A stretch of DNA of 64,000 nt from the NCBI RefSeq assembly GCF_002153375.1, contig NZ_MTBQ01000007.1, positions 81,055 to 145,054 on the forward strand. Reading direction: 5' to 3'. This DNA is from Oceanobacillus rekensis. Its GTDB lineage: Bacteria; Bacillota; Bacilli; Bacillales; Amphibacillaceae. The notes below the pieces were generated by a model that was given only the letters and a program-made list of their open reading frames with translations, was not told the DNA's origin and searched no databases. Of the stretch, positions 44,758 through 53,486 are shown in pieces. The position numbers were made by a program, and so were the translations under genes. Within the stretch, counting starts at the first letter, position 1, and each line of letters begins with the position of its first letter.

Positions 44758-45483
44758 ATGAAACCGATAATTGGTATTACAGCATCGATGGAAACAAATC
44801 GGGCCTATTACTCTGTAGCAAACAGAAACGTGAAGGCGATTCAGAAAGCGGGAGGAATCCCTATTATTCTGCCTTATTTAGCGAATGATCAGGAAATAAA
44901 TCAGATCACAGAGCGAATCGATGGGTTATATGCTACAGGTGGCTACGATATTGACCCAATCCTCTTTAACGAAGAACCCCACTCAAAGCTTGGAACCATC
45001 ATTCCTGAACGGGATCAAGCAGAATTAGCTATGATGAAGAAAATGCTTGAAAAGGAAAAACCAATCCTAGGAGTTTGCAGGGGAAGTCAGATATTAAATA
45101 TTGCTGTGGGTGGTGATATGTACCAGGATATTTATTCGCAAATGGATAAAGAGCTGTTGCAGCATTCACAAAAAGCACCATTTGATTATTGCTCCCATTT
45201 CGTCCAAGTTGAGGAAGGAACATTGCTTTACCGGTTGACAGGTAAAAGTAAATTCCGGGTAAACAGTTATCATCATCAGGCAAATAGAGCAGTTCCTGAA
45301 AATTTTCAAATTAGTGGGAAGGCAAGTGATGGTGTTATTGAAGCAATTGAAAGTAAGAACCATCCATTTGTTCTTGGTTTACAATGGCATCCAGAGGGAA
45401 TGGTAGATGTAAAAGATGATCCTTCGCTTAATATTTATCGAGGTTTTATTGACGCATGTAAGGAAATAGTAAGCGGAGCCTGA
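44758..45483 (+). CDS. Class I glutamine amidotransferase-like hydrolase (peptidase C26, PuuD-like)
   Basis: 241 residues. It has IIGITASME at the start, GGYDIDP, the nucleophile Cys in PILGVCRGSQILNIAVGG, and the His/Glu pair in LGLQWHPEGM: a complete catalytic triad of the gamma-glutamyl-gamma-aminobutyrate hydrolase family. It hydrolyses gamma-glutamyl amides; the particular substrate is unknown. The start at ATG 44758 follows AGAGGGAAG; an upstream GTATAG-region start at 44734 lies before that ribosome binding site. Confidence 0.87.
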   Translation: MKPIIGITASMETNRAYYSVANRNVKAIQKAGGIPIILPYLANDQEINQITERIDGLYATGGYDIDPILFNEEPHSKLGTIIPERDQAELAMMKKMLEKEKPILGVCRGSQILNIAVGGDMYQDIYSQMDKELLQHSQKAPFDYCSHFVQVEEGTLLYRLTGKSKFRVNSYHHQANRAVPENFQISGKASDGVIEAIESKNHPFVLGLQWHPEGMVDVKDDPSLNIYRGFIDACKEIVSGA

Positions 45484-45514
45484 TTGTTTGGCTCCGTTCT
45501 AACTTGTAAACTTG

Positions 45515-46039
45515 TTACTTCCATACAGTGTCGATAAACTCATCTCTACCGGATTTCGCTCGATCTGCTTCATAGTCCTTCTTACTCTTTTTATAAAAAT
45601 CCTGATGATAATCTTCAGCAGGATAAAAGACTTTTACTGGAAGGATTTCAGTAACAACTGGTTTGGAAAATTTCCCACTGCCAGCTAATTCCAGCTTGGA
45701 AGCTTCTGCAACCCTCTTTTGTTCATCATCATGATAAAAGATTGCTGTTCGATATTGGTCACCGCGATCCTGAAATTGCCCACCGTCATCTGTCGGGTCA
45801 ATTTGTTTCCAATATAGGTCTACAATGGTCTCGTAAGTAATCTTTTCCGAATCATAGGTAATTTCCACAGCTTCATAATGTCCAGAATTTCCAAGCTTAA
45901 CTTCCTCGTAGGATGGTTTTTCAATATGACCGCCTGTATATCCAGAAATCACACGATGTACGCCATCCCACTGATCGAATGGTTTGACCATACACCAGAA
46001 ACAGCCACCTGCAAATGTTGCTTTTTTAGTTTTAGTCAA
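45515..46039 (-). CDS. msrA: Peptide methionine-S-sulfoxide reductase
   Basis: 174 residues. The catalytic GGCFWC motif is near the N-terminus (ATFAGGCFWCMVKPFDQ), followed by VISGYTGGHIEKPSYEEV and DPTDDGGQFQDRGDQYRTAIF, all MsrA hallmarks. It reduces (S)-methionine sulfoxide in proteins. No msrB is fused or adjacent. GGGGGATA-type ribosome binding site on the minus strand. Confidence 0.95.
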   Translation of the reverse strand: MTKTKKATFAGGCFWCMVKPFDQWDGVHRVISGYTGGHIEKPSYEEVKLGNSGHYEAVEITYDSEKITYETIVDLYWKQIDPTDDGGQFQDRGDQYRTAIFYHDDEQKRVAEASKLELAGSGKFSKPVVTEILPVKVFYPAEDYHQDFYKKSKKDYEADRAKSGRDEFIDTVWK

Positions 46040-46119
46040 TTGAATATCCCCCAGTTAATTGTTATCGTTATAATATTCAAGTATATTATAATATAACATA
46101 ATCTAAAGCAGGTGAGATA

Positions 46120-46827
46120 ATGGATGAACCATATGTACATAAATTATTTATCGGTAAAGTGAAGCAAACCGGCAAGGAAAATGCTACCGATAGGATGGAT
46201 AGACCTTGGGAAAGTGGCATATTTAAAAACGAAACGGATGAAAAAATCTGGTTAAGTAAAATGGGATTTTCAGGAGATGAAGTTGCAGATAAAAAGAATC
46301 ACGGTGGATTGGAAAAAGCTGTATTTGCCTACCCGATTAAACACTATACATTCTGGAAAGAAGAGCTAGATTCCGATTCCATTGATATGGGAACGATGGG
46401 GGAGAATTTTGCTGTTCTGGAAATGGATGAATTTACGGTTTGTATTGGTGATACATACAAGATTGGTGATGCAATTATTCAAGTTTCACAGCCGCGCCAG
46501 CCTTGTTGGAAGCCGGCTCGTCGTGTTCAAGTCATGGATTTCATATTACGTATTCAACAAAGTGGCCGAACTGGCTGGTATTTCCGCGTATTGCAAGAAG
46601 GTCATGTCCAAGCTGGATCCGATATGGAGTTAATCGAACGACCATATCCACAATGGTCGATTGCTGCATGTAATGAAGTAATGCATGTATATAAAGATGA
46701 TCTACGTTTAGCAGATGATCTTGCATCCTGTGACTTATTAGCAGGAAATTGGAAGCGGACATTACAGAAAAGATTACGCGGTCAAGATTCGAATGTGGAG
46801 AAGCGGGTTTTTGGGCCAAATAAATAA
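46120..46827 (+). CDS. MOSC domain protein (YiiM-like)
   Basis: 235 residues. The MOSC core contains DKKNHGGLEKAVFAYP, MGENFAVLEMDE and the conserved Cys in SQPRQPCWKPARR, which in this family contacts the molybdenum cofactor or sulfur. The C-terminal helical region DDLRLADDLASCDLLAGNWK is the 3-alpha domain of YiiM relatives, which reduce N-hydroxylated compounds together with electron-transfer partners. GCAGGTGAG precedes the ATG. Single gene. Confidence 0.86.
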   Translation: MDEPYVHKLFIGKVKQTGKENATDRMDRPWESGIFKNETDEKIWLSKMGFSGDEVADKKNHGGLEKAVFAYPIKHYTFWKEELDSDSIDMGTMGENFAVLEMDEFTVCIGDTYKIGDAIIQVSQPRQPCWKPARRVQVMDFILRIQQSGRTGWYFRVLQEGHVQAGSDMELIERPYPQWSIAACNEVMHVYKDDLRLADDLASCDLLAGNWKRTLQKRLRGQDSNVEKRVFGPNK

Positions 46828-46917
46828 AAATTACTTTTTTAAAATGATAGAAATTTCCACATTAAACATAATATTTACGTTATCCTTATGTCATCAGCAA
46901 TATAGGGAGGAATTATT

Positions 46918-47541
46918 TTGCTTAGTAATGCATTTGTAATGGTCGCAATTATATTCGTAATTAATGTCGTCTATGTAACATTATCAACGATACGTATGAT
47001 TCTTACATTAAAGGGTCGAAGGTATATAGCTGCATTTGTAAGTATGTTTGAAATTGTTATTTATGTTGTGGGACTTGGACTTGTGTTAGATAATTTAAAT
47101 GAAATCCAAAACCTCGTTGCATATGCGATTGGATTCGGAACTGGTGTCATTGTAGGAACCAAAATTGAAGAGAAACTTGCACTTGGCTACATAACGGTAA
47201 ATGTGGTTTCATCAAATCCAGATCTTAAGTTCACAAGAAAAATAAGGGAAAAAGGATATGGTGTAACAAGCTGGTCTTCCTATGGAATGGATGGGGACCG
47301 TTTATCTATGCAAATTCTGACACCAAGAAAATATGAATTGCGACTTTATGAAATGATTAAGGAGATTGATCCAAAGGCATTTATCATTTCCTATGAACCA
47401 AAGCAAATTTATGGTGGATTCTGGGTGAAACAAGTGCGAAAAGGCAGCTTGATGAAGCCGAAGAAAAAGAAAGTAAGTGAAGATAAGCCAGTTGTACAGC
47501 AACCGGATGTTGGTCCGGAATCGAAGCCAGGGGAAAAATGA
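46918..47541 (+). CDS. yebE: UPF0316 membrane protein (YebE-like, DUF5698/DUF2179)
   Basis: 207 residues: three N-terminal transmembrane helices ([60 protein letters not shown]), then a cytoplasmic DUF2179 domain and a Lys-rich, Pro-rich tail. This is the YebE family. B. subtilis yebE lies between pbuG and purE; here it keeps its place next to purE, while about 20 kb of other DNA separates it from pbuG. It starts at TTG 46918 after TAGGGAGG. Confidence 0.86.
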   Translation: MLSNAFVMVAIIFVINVVYVTLSTIRMILTLKGRRYIAAFVSMFEIVIYVVGLGLVLDNLNEIQNLVAYAIGFGTGVIVGTKIEEKLALGYITVNVVSSNPDLKFTRKIREKGYGVTSWSSYGMDGDRLSMQILTPRKYELRLYEMIKEIDPKAFIISYEPKQIYGGFWVKQVRKGSLMKPKKKKVSEDKPVVQQPDVGPESKPGEK

Positions 47542-47550
47542 CTTTCGTCA

Positions 47551-47579
47551 AGAGCATATCGTATTGATATGCTCTTTTT
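47551..47579 (+). terminator. Terminator of yebE
   Basis: AGAGCATATC / GATATGCTCT perfect 10-bp stem, then TTTTA. Confidence 0.87.
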
Positions 47580-47607
47580 ACATCTTATAAAGATGTGTTT
47601 GCTCAAA

Positions 47608-47647
47608 AGCCGAACGTTGGTTGAAATATAATAAAAAATGTTCGTTA
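47608..47647 (+). promoter_or_regulatory. PurR operator (PurBox pair) of the pur operon
   Basis: PurBox 1 is AAAGCCGAACGTT (CGAACGTT 47611-47618); PurBox 2 on the opposite strand is read from AATGTTCG (47637-47644). The inverted pair, 26 bases centre to centre, matches B. subtilis PurR sites, where PRPP relieves repression. It lies eight bases upstream of the -35 element. Confidence 0.78.
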
Positions 47648-47652
47648 ATTTA

Positions 47653-47681
47653 TTGATTTTTTGCTATTGATTTGTTATGCT
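47653..47681 (+). promoter_or_regulatory. SigA promoter of the pur operon
   Basis: TTGATT (47653-47658), 17 bases, TATGCT (47676-47681). Transcription would start just ahead of the purine aptamer. Confidence 0.72.
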
Positions 47682-47703
47682 TAATTCGACAATTAAATAC
47701 GGT

Positions 47704-47774
47704 ACCTCATATATTTACTGAGAATATGGCTCGGAAGTTTCTACCCAGCACCATAAAATGCTGGACTATGAGGG
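47704..47774 (+). promoter_or_regulatory. Guanine riboswitch aptamer of the pur operon
   Basis: The P1 stem is CTCATATA with TATGAG. The core has ACTGAGAATATGGCTCGG, AAGTTTCTACCC and AGCACCATAAAATGCTGG, closed by ACTATGAG. C at the discriminator position of GGACTATG indicates guanine/hypoxanthine. All invariant loop bases expected for the class are present. It appears fully functional in spite of the damaged genes downstream. Confidence 0.94.
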
Positions 47775-47782
47775 AGGATGAT

Positions 47783-47867
47783 TTATTGCATAAATGCAAT
47801 AATCTGTTTAAATGAATGATCAAGAAGGCCGGTAAAAATGACAAGTTGCTAATTCCGGTTATTTTTT
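47783..47867 (+). terminator. Riboswitch expression platform and terminator before purE
   Basis: TTATTGCAT-AA-ATGCAATAA (47783-47802) is a perfect hairpin. Further on GGCCGG (47827-47832) pairs with CCGGTT (47855-47860), followed by ATTTTTTA. The second is the likely guanine-dependent terminator. The exact antiterminator fold is not resolved by eye. Confidence 0.65.
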
Positions 47868-47990
47868 ACTCTTCTTTTTGACTTCGATTTAAATGTTTTC
47901 GAAAGCTAAAGTCTATTCATCTTCTCTCATTATGAGGGAGAGGAATAGGCTTCTTTTATGAGTGAATAATAAAGTGGAAAGAGGGATTTG

Positions 47991-48482
47991 ATGGCAAATG
48001 TTGGCGTTATTATGGGAAGTATCTCCGATTGGGACACAATGGAACATACATGTAAAGTACTTGAAGAATTGAACATTACCTATGAAAAAGATGTCATTTC
48101 AGCACATCGTACACCGGATGAGATGTTTACCTATGCAAAAACAGCTCGGAATCGTGGGTTAAAGGTAATTATTGCTGGGGCTGGGGGTGCTGCACACCTG
48201 CCTGGTATGGTTGCATCACAGACGACGTTGCCAGTTATTGGAGTTCCTGTTCAAAGTAAAGCGCTAAATGGATTGGATTCGTTACTTTCCATTGTACAGA
48301 TGCCTGGTGGAGTTCCAACAGCGACAGTGGCAATTGGTAAAGCTGGAGCAATTAATGCTGGAATCCTTGCAGCACAAATCATCGGTACTTTTGATGAATC
48401 AGCAGCAACAAATCTTGAGAATTATCGCGAAAAAATGCGAGCTAGCGTCTCGGAAATGAGGGAAAATCTTGCAGAAAAGTAA
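47991..48482 (+). CDS. purE: N5-carboxyaminoimidazole ribonucleotide mutase
   Basis: 163 residues, class I PurE. The active-site motifs are [25 protein letters not shown] and [16 protein letters not shown]. It converts N5-CAIR to CAIR. ATG 47991 after GAGGGATTTG is used as start. It overlaps purK by 14 bases. First gene of the operon. Confidence 0.96.
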   Translation: MANVGVIMGSISDWDTMEHTCKVLEELNITYEKDVISAHRTPDEMFTYAKTARNRGLKVIIAGAGGAAHLPGMVASQTTLPVIGVPVQSKALNGLDSLLSIVQMPGGVPTATVAIGKAGAINAGILAAQIIGTFDESAATNLENYREKMRASVSEMRENLAEK

Positions 48483-49599
48483 AACAATCCTTCCGCCACA
48501 AACGATTGGTATTATCGGTGGGGGCCAACTTGGCAGAATGATGGCAATTGCAGCCAGATATATGGGATATAAGATTGCTGTCCTCGATCCAACACCAAAT
48601 TGTCCAACTGCCCAGGTAGCAGATATTCAAATAACCGCTCCCTATGATGATATGGATGCAATTAAGGAATTAACAGAAGTTAGTGACGTTGTAACCTATG
48701 AATTTGAAAATGTTGATCTCCATGCAGCAGCATATATAGAAAAAAAGGGGAAACTTCCGCAAGGTACATATGCCCTTGAAATTACGCAAAACCGTGAAAA
48801 AGAAAAGCAGTTAATGAAAAATACTGATCTCCCAATTCCTGCTTTTGCAATTGTTAAAAATGCTACGGAATGCAGAGAAGCATTAAAGGAATTTACTTTT
48901 CCGGCTGTAATTAAAACTTGCCGTGGTGGTTATGATGGTAAAGGGCAAATTAAATTAAATTCACAGGATGATAGTGAACAGGCCGCAGTATTTGCTGAGG
49001 AAAATGAATATTGCATTATTGAACAGTGGATCACTTTTGATAAAGAAATATCTGTCGTGTTTACAAGATCTACTACGGGAAAGATTACCTTCTTCCCTAT
49101 TGCAGAAAATGATCACCGGGACCATATTTTGTATCAAACAACAGTCCCGGCAGAGATCAGTGTCGATGTCCAAAACAAAGCATATGAAGCGGCAAAGACA
49201 CTGGCAGACAAAATGAATATCGTTGGTACATTTGCAATTGAAATGTTTGTTCGAGGAGATAGCATTTTCTTGAATGAAATGGCACCAAGACCACATAACT
49301 CCGGACATTATACAATTGAGGCTTGTAATATTTCTCAATTTGGGCAGCATATCCGTGCAATCTGCGGACTCCCATTGACAGAGATCAAATTACTTATGCC
49401 AACCGTAATGATCAATATATTAGGGGTAGATATGGATGGCGTACTGAAGGCATTACCACAGGCAGAGGATGGATTTGTGCATTTGTATGGCAAAGCAGAG
49501 CCAAAAGAAAAGCGGAAAATGGGCCATATTACATTTATTGCAGAGAATAAAGATGCAGTACAGAAACAGCTTGAAAAGTTCAAGCTGTTCATGGACTAA
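48469..49599 (+). CDS. purK: 5-(carboxyamino)imidazole ribonucleotide synthase
   Basis: 376 residues, ATP-grasp enzyme making N5-CAIR from AIR, bicarbonate and ATP. It has [33 protein letters not shown] and [18 protein letters not shown], all intact. It starts at TTG inside the end of purE, with GAGGGAAAA as ribosome binding site. In related genomes purB follows; here the next gene is purL, 96 bases downstream. Confidence 0.95.
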   Translation: MQKSKTILPPQTIGIIGGGQLGRMMAIAARYMGYKIAVLDPTPNCPTAQVADIQITAPYDDMDAIKELTEVSDVVTYEFENVDLHAAAYIEKKGKLPQGTYALEITQNREKEKQLMKNTDLPIPAFAIVKNATECREALKEFTFPAVIKTCRGGYDGKGQIKLNSQDDSEQAAVFAEENEYCIIEQWITFDKEISVVFTRSTTGKITFFPIAENDHRDHILYQTTVPAEISVDVQNKAYEAAKTLADKMNIVGTFAIEMFVRGDSIFLNEMAPRPHNSGHYTIEACNISQFGQHIRAICGLPLTEIKLLMPTVMINILGVDMDGVLKALPQAEDGFVHLYGKAEPKEKRKMGHITFIAENKDAVQKQLEKFKLFMD

Positions 49600-49695
49600 T
49601 TAGCTAGTACAATCGAAAAGATATTTTATTATGCTTATCATTTTAAAATGTCTCTACAACCACTGAAGAATGAAATAGATGGAGGGAACGAAATA

Positions 49696-51921
49696 ATGGA
49701 TATTAAAAATATTAAGCCAGAGCAAATTGAAGCAGAACAGTTATATAAAGAATTAGGTTTAAGTGACGAAGAATACAGCTTGGTAAAGGAAAAAATGGAA
49801 CGGCATCCGAACTATACAGAAACAAGTATTTTTTCAGTGATGTGGTCTGAACATTGCAGCTATAAAACGTCAAAACCATTATTAAGGAAATTCCCTACAG
49901 AAGGAGAACATGTTCTTCAAGGACCTGGTGAAGGTGCCGGGGTTGTAGATATTGGTGATAATCAGGCAGTTGTATTTAAGATTGAAAGTCATAATAGTCC
50001 TTCCGCTGTAGAACCATTCGAAGGTTCTGCGACAGGTGTTGGAGGAATACTCCGTGATGTCTTTTCCATGGGGGCAAAACCAATTGCTTCAATGAACTCA
50101 CTAAGATTTGGAAACTTAACGACGGATCATACACGCATGTTATTTTCTGAATCTATCCGTGGGATTGCAAGCTACGGAAACGTGGCTGGAGTGCCAACAG
50201 TTGGTGGGGAAGTTCAGTTTGACGAAAGTTATAAAGAAAACCCGCTTGTCAATGCAATGGTAGTAGGTCTTGTAAACCATGACGATGTTCAAAAAGGAAT
50301 CGCAGCTGGTGTCGGAAATACAGTCATTTATGCCGGGGGATCAACTGGAAGAGATGGAATTCACGGGGCAACCTTTTCATCAGATGTTGTTGAAGGGGAA
50401 AAGGATAATACATCAGCAGTAGCAATAGGTGACCCGCATATCGGAAAGAAACTAATTGCTGCCTGTTTAGAAGTGATTCATTCTGATGCACTTGTTGGTA
50501 TTCAGGATATGGGTGCTGCTGGTTTAACGTCATCTGCAAGTGAAATGGCAAGTAAAGCAGGTACTGGGATTGAAATGAATCTTGACTTTGTACCACAGCG
50601 TGAAGAAAATATGGACGCCTACGAAATCATGCTGTCTGAGTCTCAGGAACGGATGCTGCTCGTCGTCAAAAAAGGACAAGAGCAAGAAATCCTTGATATT
50701 TTCAAGAAACATGATGTTGAAGCAGTAGCTGTTGGTCAGGTTATTGAAGAGAAGGCATTTCGTATTAAACAAAACGGAAAAGTATGGGCAGATATTCCGG
50801 TTGACGCATTAACAGAAGATGCACCAGTTTATCACTTGCCATCAACAGAAGCCCAATATTTCAAGGAATTTAATGCAATGAAAAATAATGTTCCAACAGT
50901 GGAAAATCATCAAGAAATGTTAAGGAAATTATTACAACAACCAACTATCGCTAGTAAAGAATGGGCATATAAGCAATTTGATACAGAAGCACAGTCCAAT
51001 ACAATTGCAGGACCAGGTTCAGATGCAGCTATCGTTCGAATTGAAGGCACAGATAAAGCTATTGCCATTACAACCGACTGTAATTCTCGCTATATTTATC
51101 TAGATCCAGAGGTTGGTGGAAAGATTGCTGTTGCTGAAGCTGCTCGTAATATTGTCTGTTCCGGTGCGAAGCCATTAGCTATAACAGATGGCTTGAACTA
51201 TGGTAATCCGACAAACCCGGAAGTATTTTGGCAAATGGAGAAAAGTATTGATGGAATAAGCGAGGCTTGTCTTGCTCTTGGAACGCCTGTCATTAGTGGA
51301 AATGTTTCTCTATACAATCAATCAGAGGGAGAAGCAATTATGCCAACACCGATTATTGGGATGGTGGGACTTGTAGATTCAACTAAAAATGTGACACCAA
51401 GTTATTTCCAACGTGCTGAAGATGCTATTTATGTTATCGGTGAAACCCATGCAGAGTTTGGTGGAAGCGAATTACAAAATATTATCGAAGGCAGCTACTC
51501 TGGTAAAGCACCAGCAATTGATTTAGAGATAGAAGCAAATCGTCAAAAGCAACTGTTAGAAGCAATTCATCTAGGACTGGTTGAATCTGCACATGATTTG
51601 GCAGAAGGTGGACTTGCTGTTGCGCTAGCTGAAAGTGTTTTTAATGGAAAAGGGCTAGGAGCTCAGGTAGAACTTGCTGGTGACCCAACAATCGGATTAT
51701 TTAGTGAATCACAATCAAGGTTTATCGTAACGGTAAAAAATGAAAACAAAGAAAAATTCGAACAATTGTTTGCTAATGCAGAGCAAATTGGTGCTGTAAC
51801 AGATAACGGTAAATTTACGGTAACTATAGATGATAAAAATGTAATTAACGAAGACGTTGAACAAATCAATAAATTATGGAAAGAAGCAATTCCAAATTTA
51901 TTGCACGTTAGGAAAGCATAA
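49696..51921 (+). CDS. purL: Phosphoribosylformylglycinamidine synthase subunit PurL (small type)
   Basis: 741 residues, the short Gram-positive PurL that needs PurS and PurQ. Motifs include [57 protein letters not shown] and [16 protein letters not shown]. The conserved HNHPS reads HNSPS here (Ser101, codon AGT 49996-49998), a two-base change at a position normally His in the active site. The start is ATG 49696 ([10 protein letters not shown]) after TGGAGGGA; an upstream frame is open but not homologous. The genes purC, purB, purS and purQ are absent before it. Confidence 0.93.
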   Translation: MDIKNIKPEQIEAEQLYKELGLSDEEYSLVKEKMERHPNYTETSIFSVMWSEHCSYKTSKPLLRKFPTEGEHVLQGPGEGAGVVDIGDNQAVVFKIESHNSPSAVEPFEGSATGVGGILRDVFSMGAKPIASMNSLRFGNLTTDHTRMLFSESIRGIASYGNVAGVPTVGGEVQFDESYKENPLVNAMVVGLVNHDDVQKGIAAGVGNTVIYAGGSTGRDGIHGATFSSDVVEGEKDNTSAVAIGDPHIGKKLIAACLEVIHSDALVGIQDMGAAGLTSSASEMASKAGTGIEMNLDFVPQREENMDAYEIMLSESQERMLLVVKKGQEQEILDIFKKHDVEAVAVGQVIEEKAFRIKQNGKVWADIPVDALTEDAPVYHLPSTEAQYFKEFNAMKNNVPTVENHQEMLRKLLQQPTIASKEWAYKQFDTEAQSNTIAGPGSDAAIVRIEGTDKAIAITTDCNSRYIYLDPEVGGKIAVAEAARNIVCSGAKPLAITDGLNYGNPTNPEVFWQMEKSIDGISEACLALGTPVISGNVSLYNQSEGEAIMPTPIIGMVGLVDSTKNVTPSYFQRAEDAIYVIGETHAEFGGSELQNIIEGSYSGKAPAIDLEIEANRQKQLLEAIHLGLVESAHDLAEGGLAVALAESVFNGKGLGAQVELAGDPTIGLFSESQSRFIVTVKNENKEKFEQLFANAEQIGAVTDNGKFTVTIDDKNVINEDVEQINKLWKEAIPNLLHVRKA

Positions 51922-51972
51922 AATTTTGCTTGATGCATCTTGAAGTAGAAAAAATTTTAAAGACTAAGTATA

Positions 51973-52017
51973 AGAAAAACTAACATTCGCTAGAAACAAG
52001 CGAATGCAAGTTTTTCT
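51973..52017. repeat. Palindromic repeat between purL and purF
   Basis: AGAAAAACT (51973-51981) and CATTCGCT (51984-51991) pair with AGCGAATG (51999-52006) and AGTTTTTCT (52009-52017). A degenerate relative is at 60509-60550 between yerA and yerB (AACTAAGCATTCGCT ... CGAACGCCAAGTTTTCT). In B. subtilis purL and purF overlap; here this element separates them. Confidence 0.75.
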
Positions 52018-52048
52018 AAAAATCGAAAGCATAAAAGAGGAATGCTGA

Positions 52049-53398
52049 ATGTTTGGGATTTGGGGTCATGAAAAAGCAGCTGAATTAACATATTATGGAC
52101 TACATGCCCAACAGCATCGCGGGCAAGAAGGTACGGGTATTGTTGTAAGTGACGGAGAAACATTAAAACTTCATAAAGGTTTAGGGCTAGTGAATGATGT
52201 GTTCAAGCATGCCAAATTTAAAGAACTTCAAGGTCATGCCGCAATTGGTCATATCCGCTATTCGACAGAGGGCGATAAAGGTAAGAGTGTCGATAGTGTA
52301 CAGCCATTGTTATTTAACTCGCAAACAACAAGTCTCGCGGTTGCTCATAGTGGAAATATCATGAATTCCCATGAGCTTCGCAGTGAACTGGAAGATTTAG
52401 GAAGTATTTTACAAACATCTACAGATTCAGAAATACTTGCACACTTGATAAAACGAAGCGAGCAGGCAAACACAGAGGATAAGATCGTTGAAGCTTTGCA
52501 AAAATTAATCGGAGCTTACACCTTTATGATTTTGAATGAAGACAAGATGTATGTTGTTACAGATCCGTACGGTATACGTCCATTATCAATAGGGAAATTA
52601 GGCAATGGGTATGTTGTTGCTTCAGAGACTAGTGCATTTGACATTGTCGGGGCAACATTTGAACGTGAAGTACTTCCTGGCGAGCTAATTGTTATTAGTG
52701 ATGAGGGAATAAAATCAATACGGTATGCATTTAGACAACAAAGAAAATTATGTGGGATGGAGTATGTATATTTATCCAGACCGGATAGTGATTTAAATCA
52801 TGTCAACGTTCATGCCTCAAGGAAAAGAATGGGGAAAGAACTAGCGAAGGAATCTCTTGTAGAAGCAGATGTTGTAACAGGTGTTCCAGATTCCAGTATA
52901 TCTGCTGCAATTGGGTATGCAGAACAGAGTGGGCTGCCATATGAAATGGGTATTATTAAAAATCGTTATATTGGACGCACATTCATTCAACCTTCACAGG
53001 AATTACGTGAACAAGGTGTAAAGATGAAGCTTTCACCAGTCCGTAGTATTGTTAAGGGGAAACGGGTTGTAATGATCGATGATTCTATTGTAAGAGGAAC
53101 AACGTGTAAACGAATCGTTAAACTTTTAAAGGAAGCTGGCGCTGCCGAGGTACATGTTCGGATCGCTTCACCACCAATCGAAGATCCTTGTTACTATGGG
53201 ATCGATATGTCAACAAAAGAAGAACTGATTGCCGCAAATAATTCCCTTGACGAACTATGTGAAATTATTGGTGCAGACAGTTTGGCCTATCTATCTGTCA
53301 GTGGTTTGGAAAAGGCAATTGTAAAGGATAAAACGATTCACCAAGGAATTTGTACTGCTTGTATGACAGGGATTTATCCTGTAACAGTAAGTGAATGA
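52049..53398 (+). CDS. purF: Amidophosphoribosyltransferase, 5' end broken by in-frame TGA
   Basis: From ATG 52049 the protein (449 aa) begins MFGIWGHEKAAELTYYGLHA and keeps HRGQEGTG, the PRPP loop VVMIDDSIVRGTT and the Fe-S cysteines (LCGMEY, DPCYYG, ICTACMTG). Normal PurF starts about 14 residues earlier with a propeptide and nucleophile Cys (EECGVFGIWG). Upstream in frame, from ATG 52004, the codons read MQVFLKIESIKEEC, then TGA (52046-52048) where Gly is expected. So the catalytic Cys codon (52043-52045) is cut off from the rest. AAGAGG at 52035-52040 lies nine bases before ATG 52049 and could start a glutaminase-dead protein that still uses ammonia. It may equally be a pseudogene. Confidence 0.85.
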   Translation: MFGIWGHEKAAELTYYGLHAQQHRGQEGTGIVVSDGETLKLHKGLGLVNDVFKHAKFKELQGHAAIGHIRYSTEGDKGKSVDSVQPLLFNSQTTSLAVAHSGNIMNSHELRSELEDLGSILQTSTDSEILAHLIKRSEQANTEDKIVEALQKLIGAYTFMILNEDKMYVVTDPYGIRPLSIGKLGNGYVVASETSAFDIVGATFEREVLPGELIVISDEGIKSIRYAFRQQRKLCGMEYVYLSRPDSDLNHVNVHASRKRMGKELAKESLVEADVVTGVPDSSISAAIGYAEQSGLPYEMGIIKNRYIGRTFIQPSQELREQGVKMKLSPVRSIVKGKRVVMIDDSIVRGTTCKRIVKLLKEAGAAEVHVRIASPPIEDPCYYGIDMSTKEELIAANNSLDELCEIIGADSLAYLSVSGLEKAIVKDKTIHQGICTACMTGIYPVTVSE

Positions 53399-53486
53399 AA
53401 AGTTAAACAATGAAAGCTTAGTGATGTTGGTTGATCGCCGACTAAAATAAAAGCAGGTATGATTAATGTAAAGAGGATGTGTGATT

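Noticed and set aside
52043-52048. TGA in purF read as selenocysteine or programmed readthrough
   Set aside because: No SECIS-like hairpin fits just downstream, the expected residue is Gly, and no selenoprotein genes are seen in the window. A nonsense mutation is simpler.
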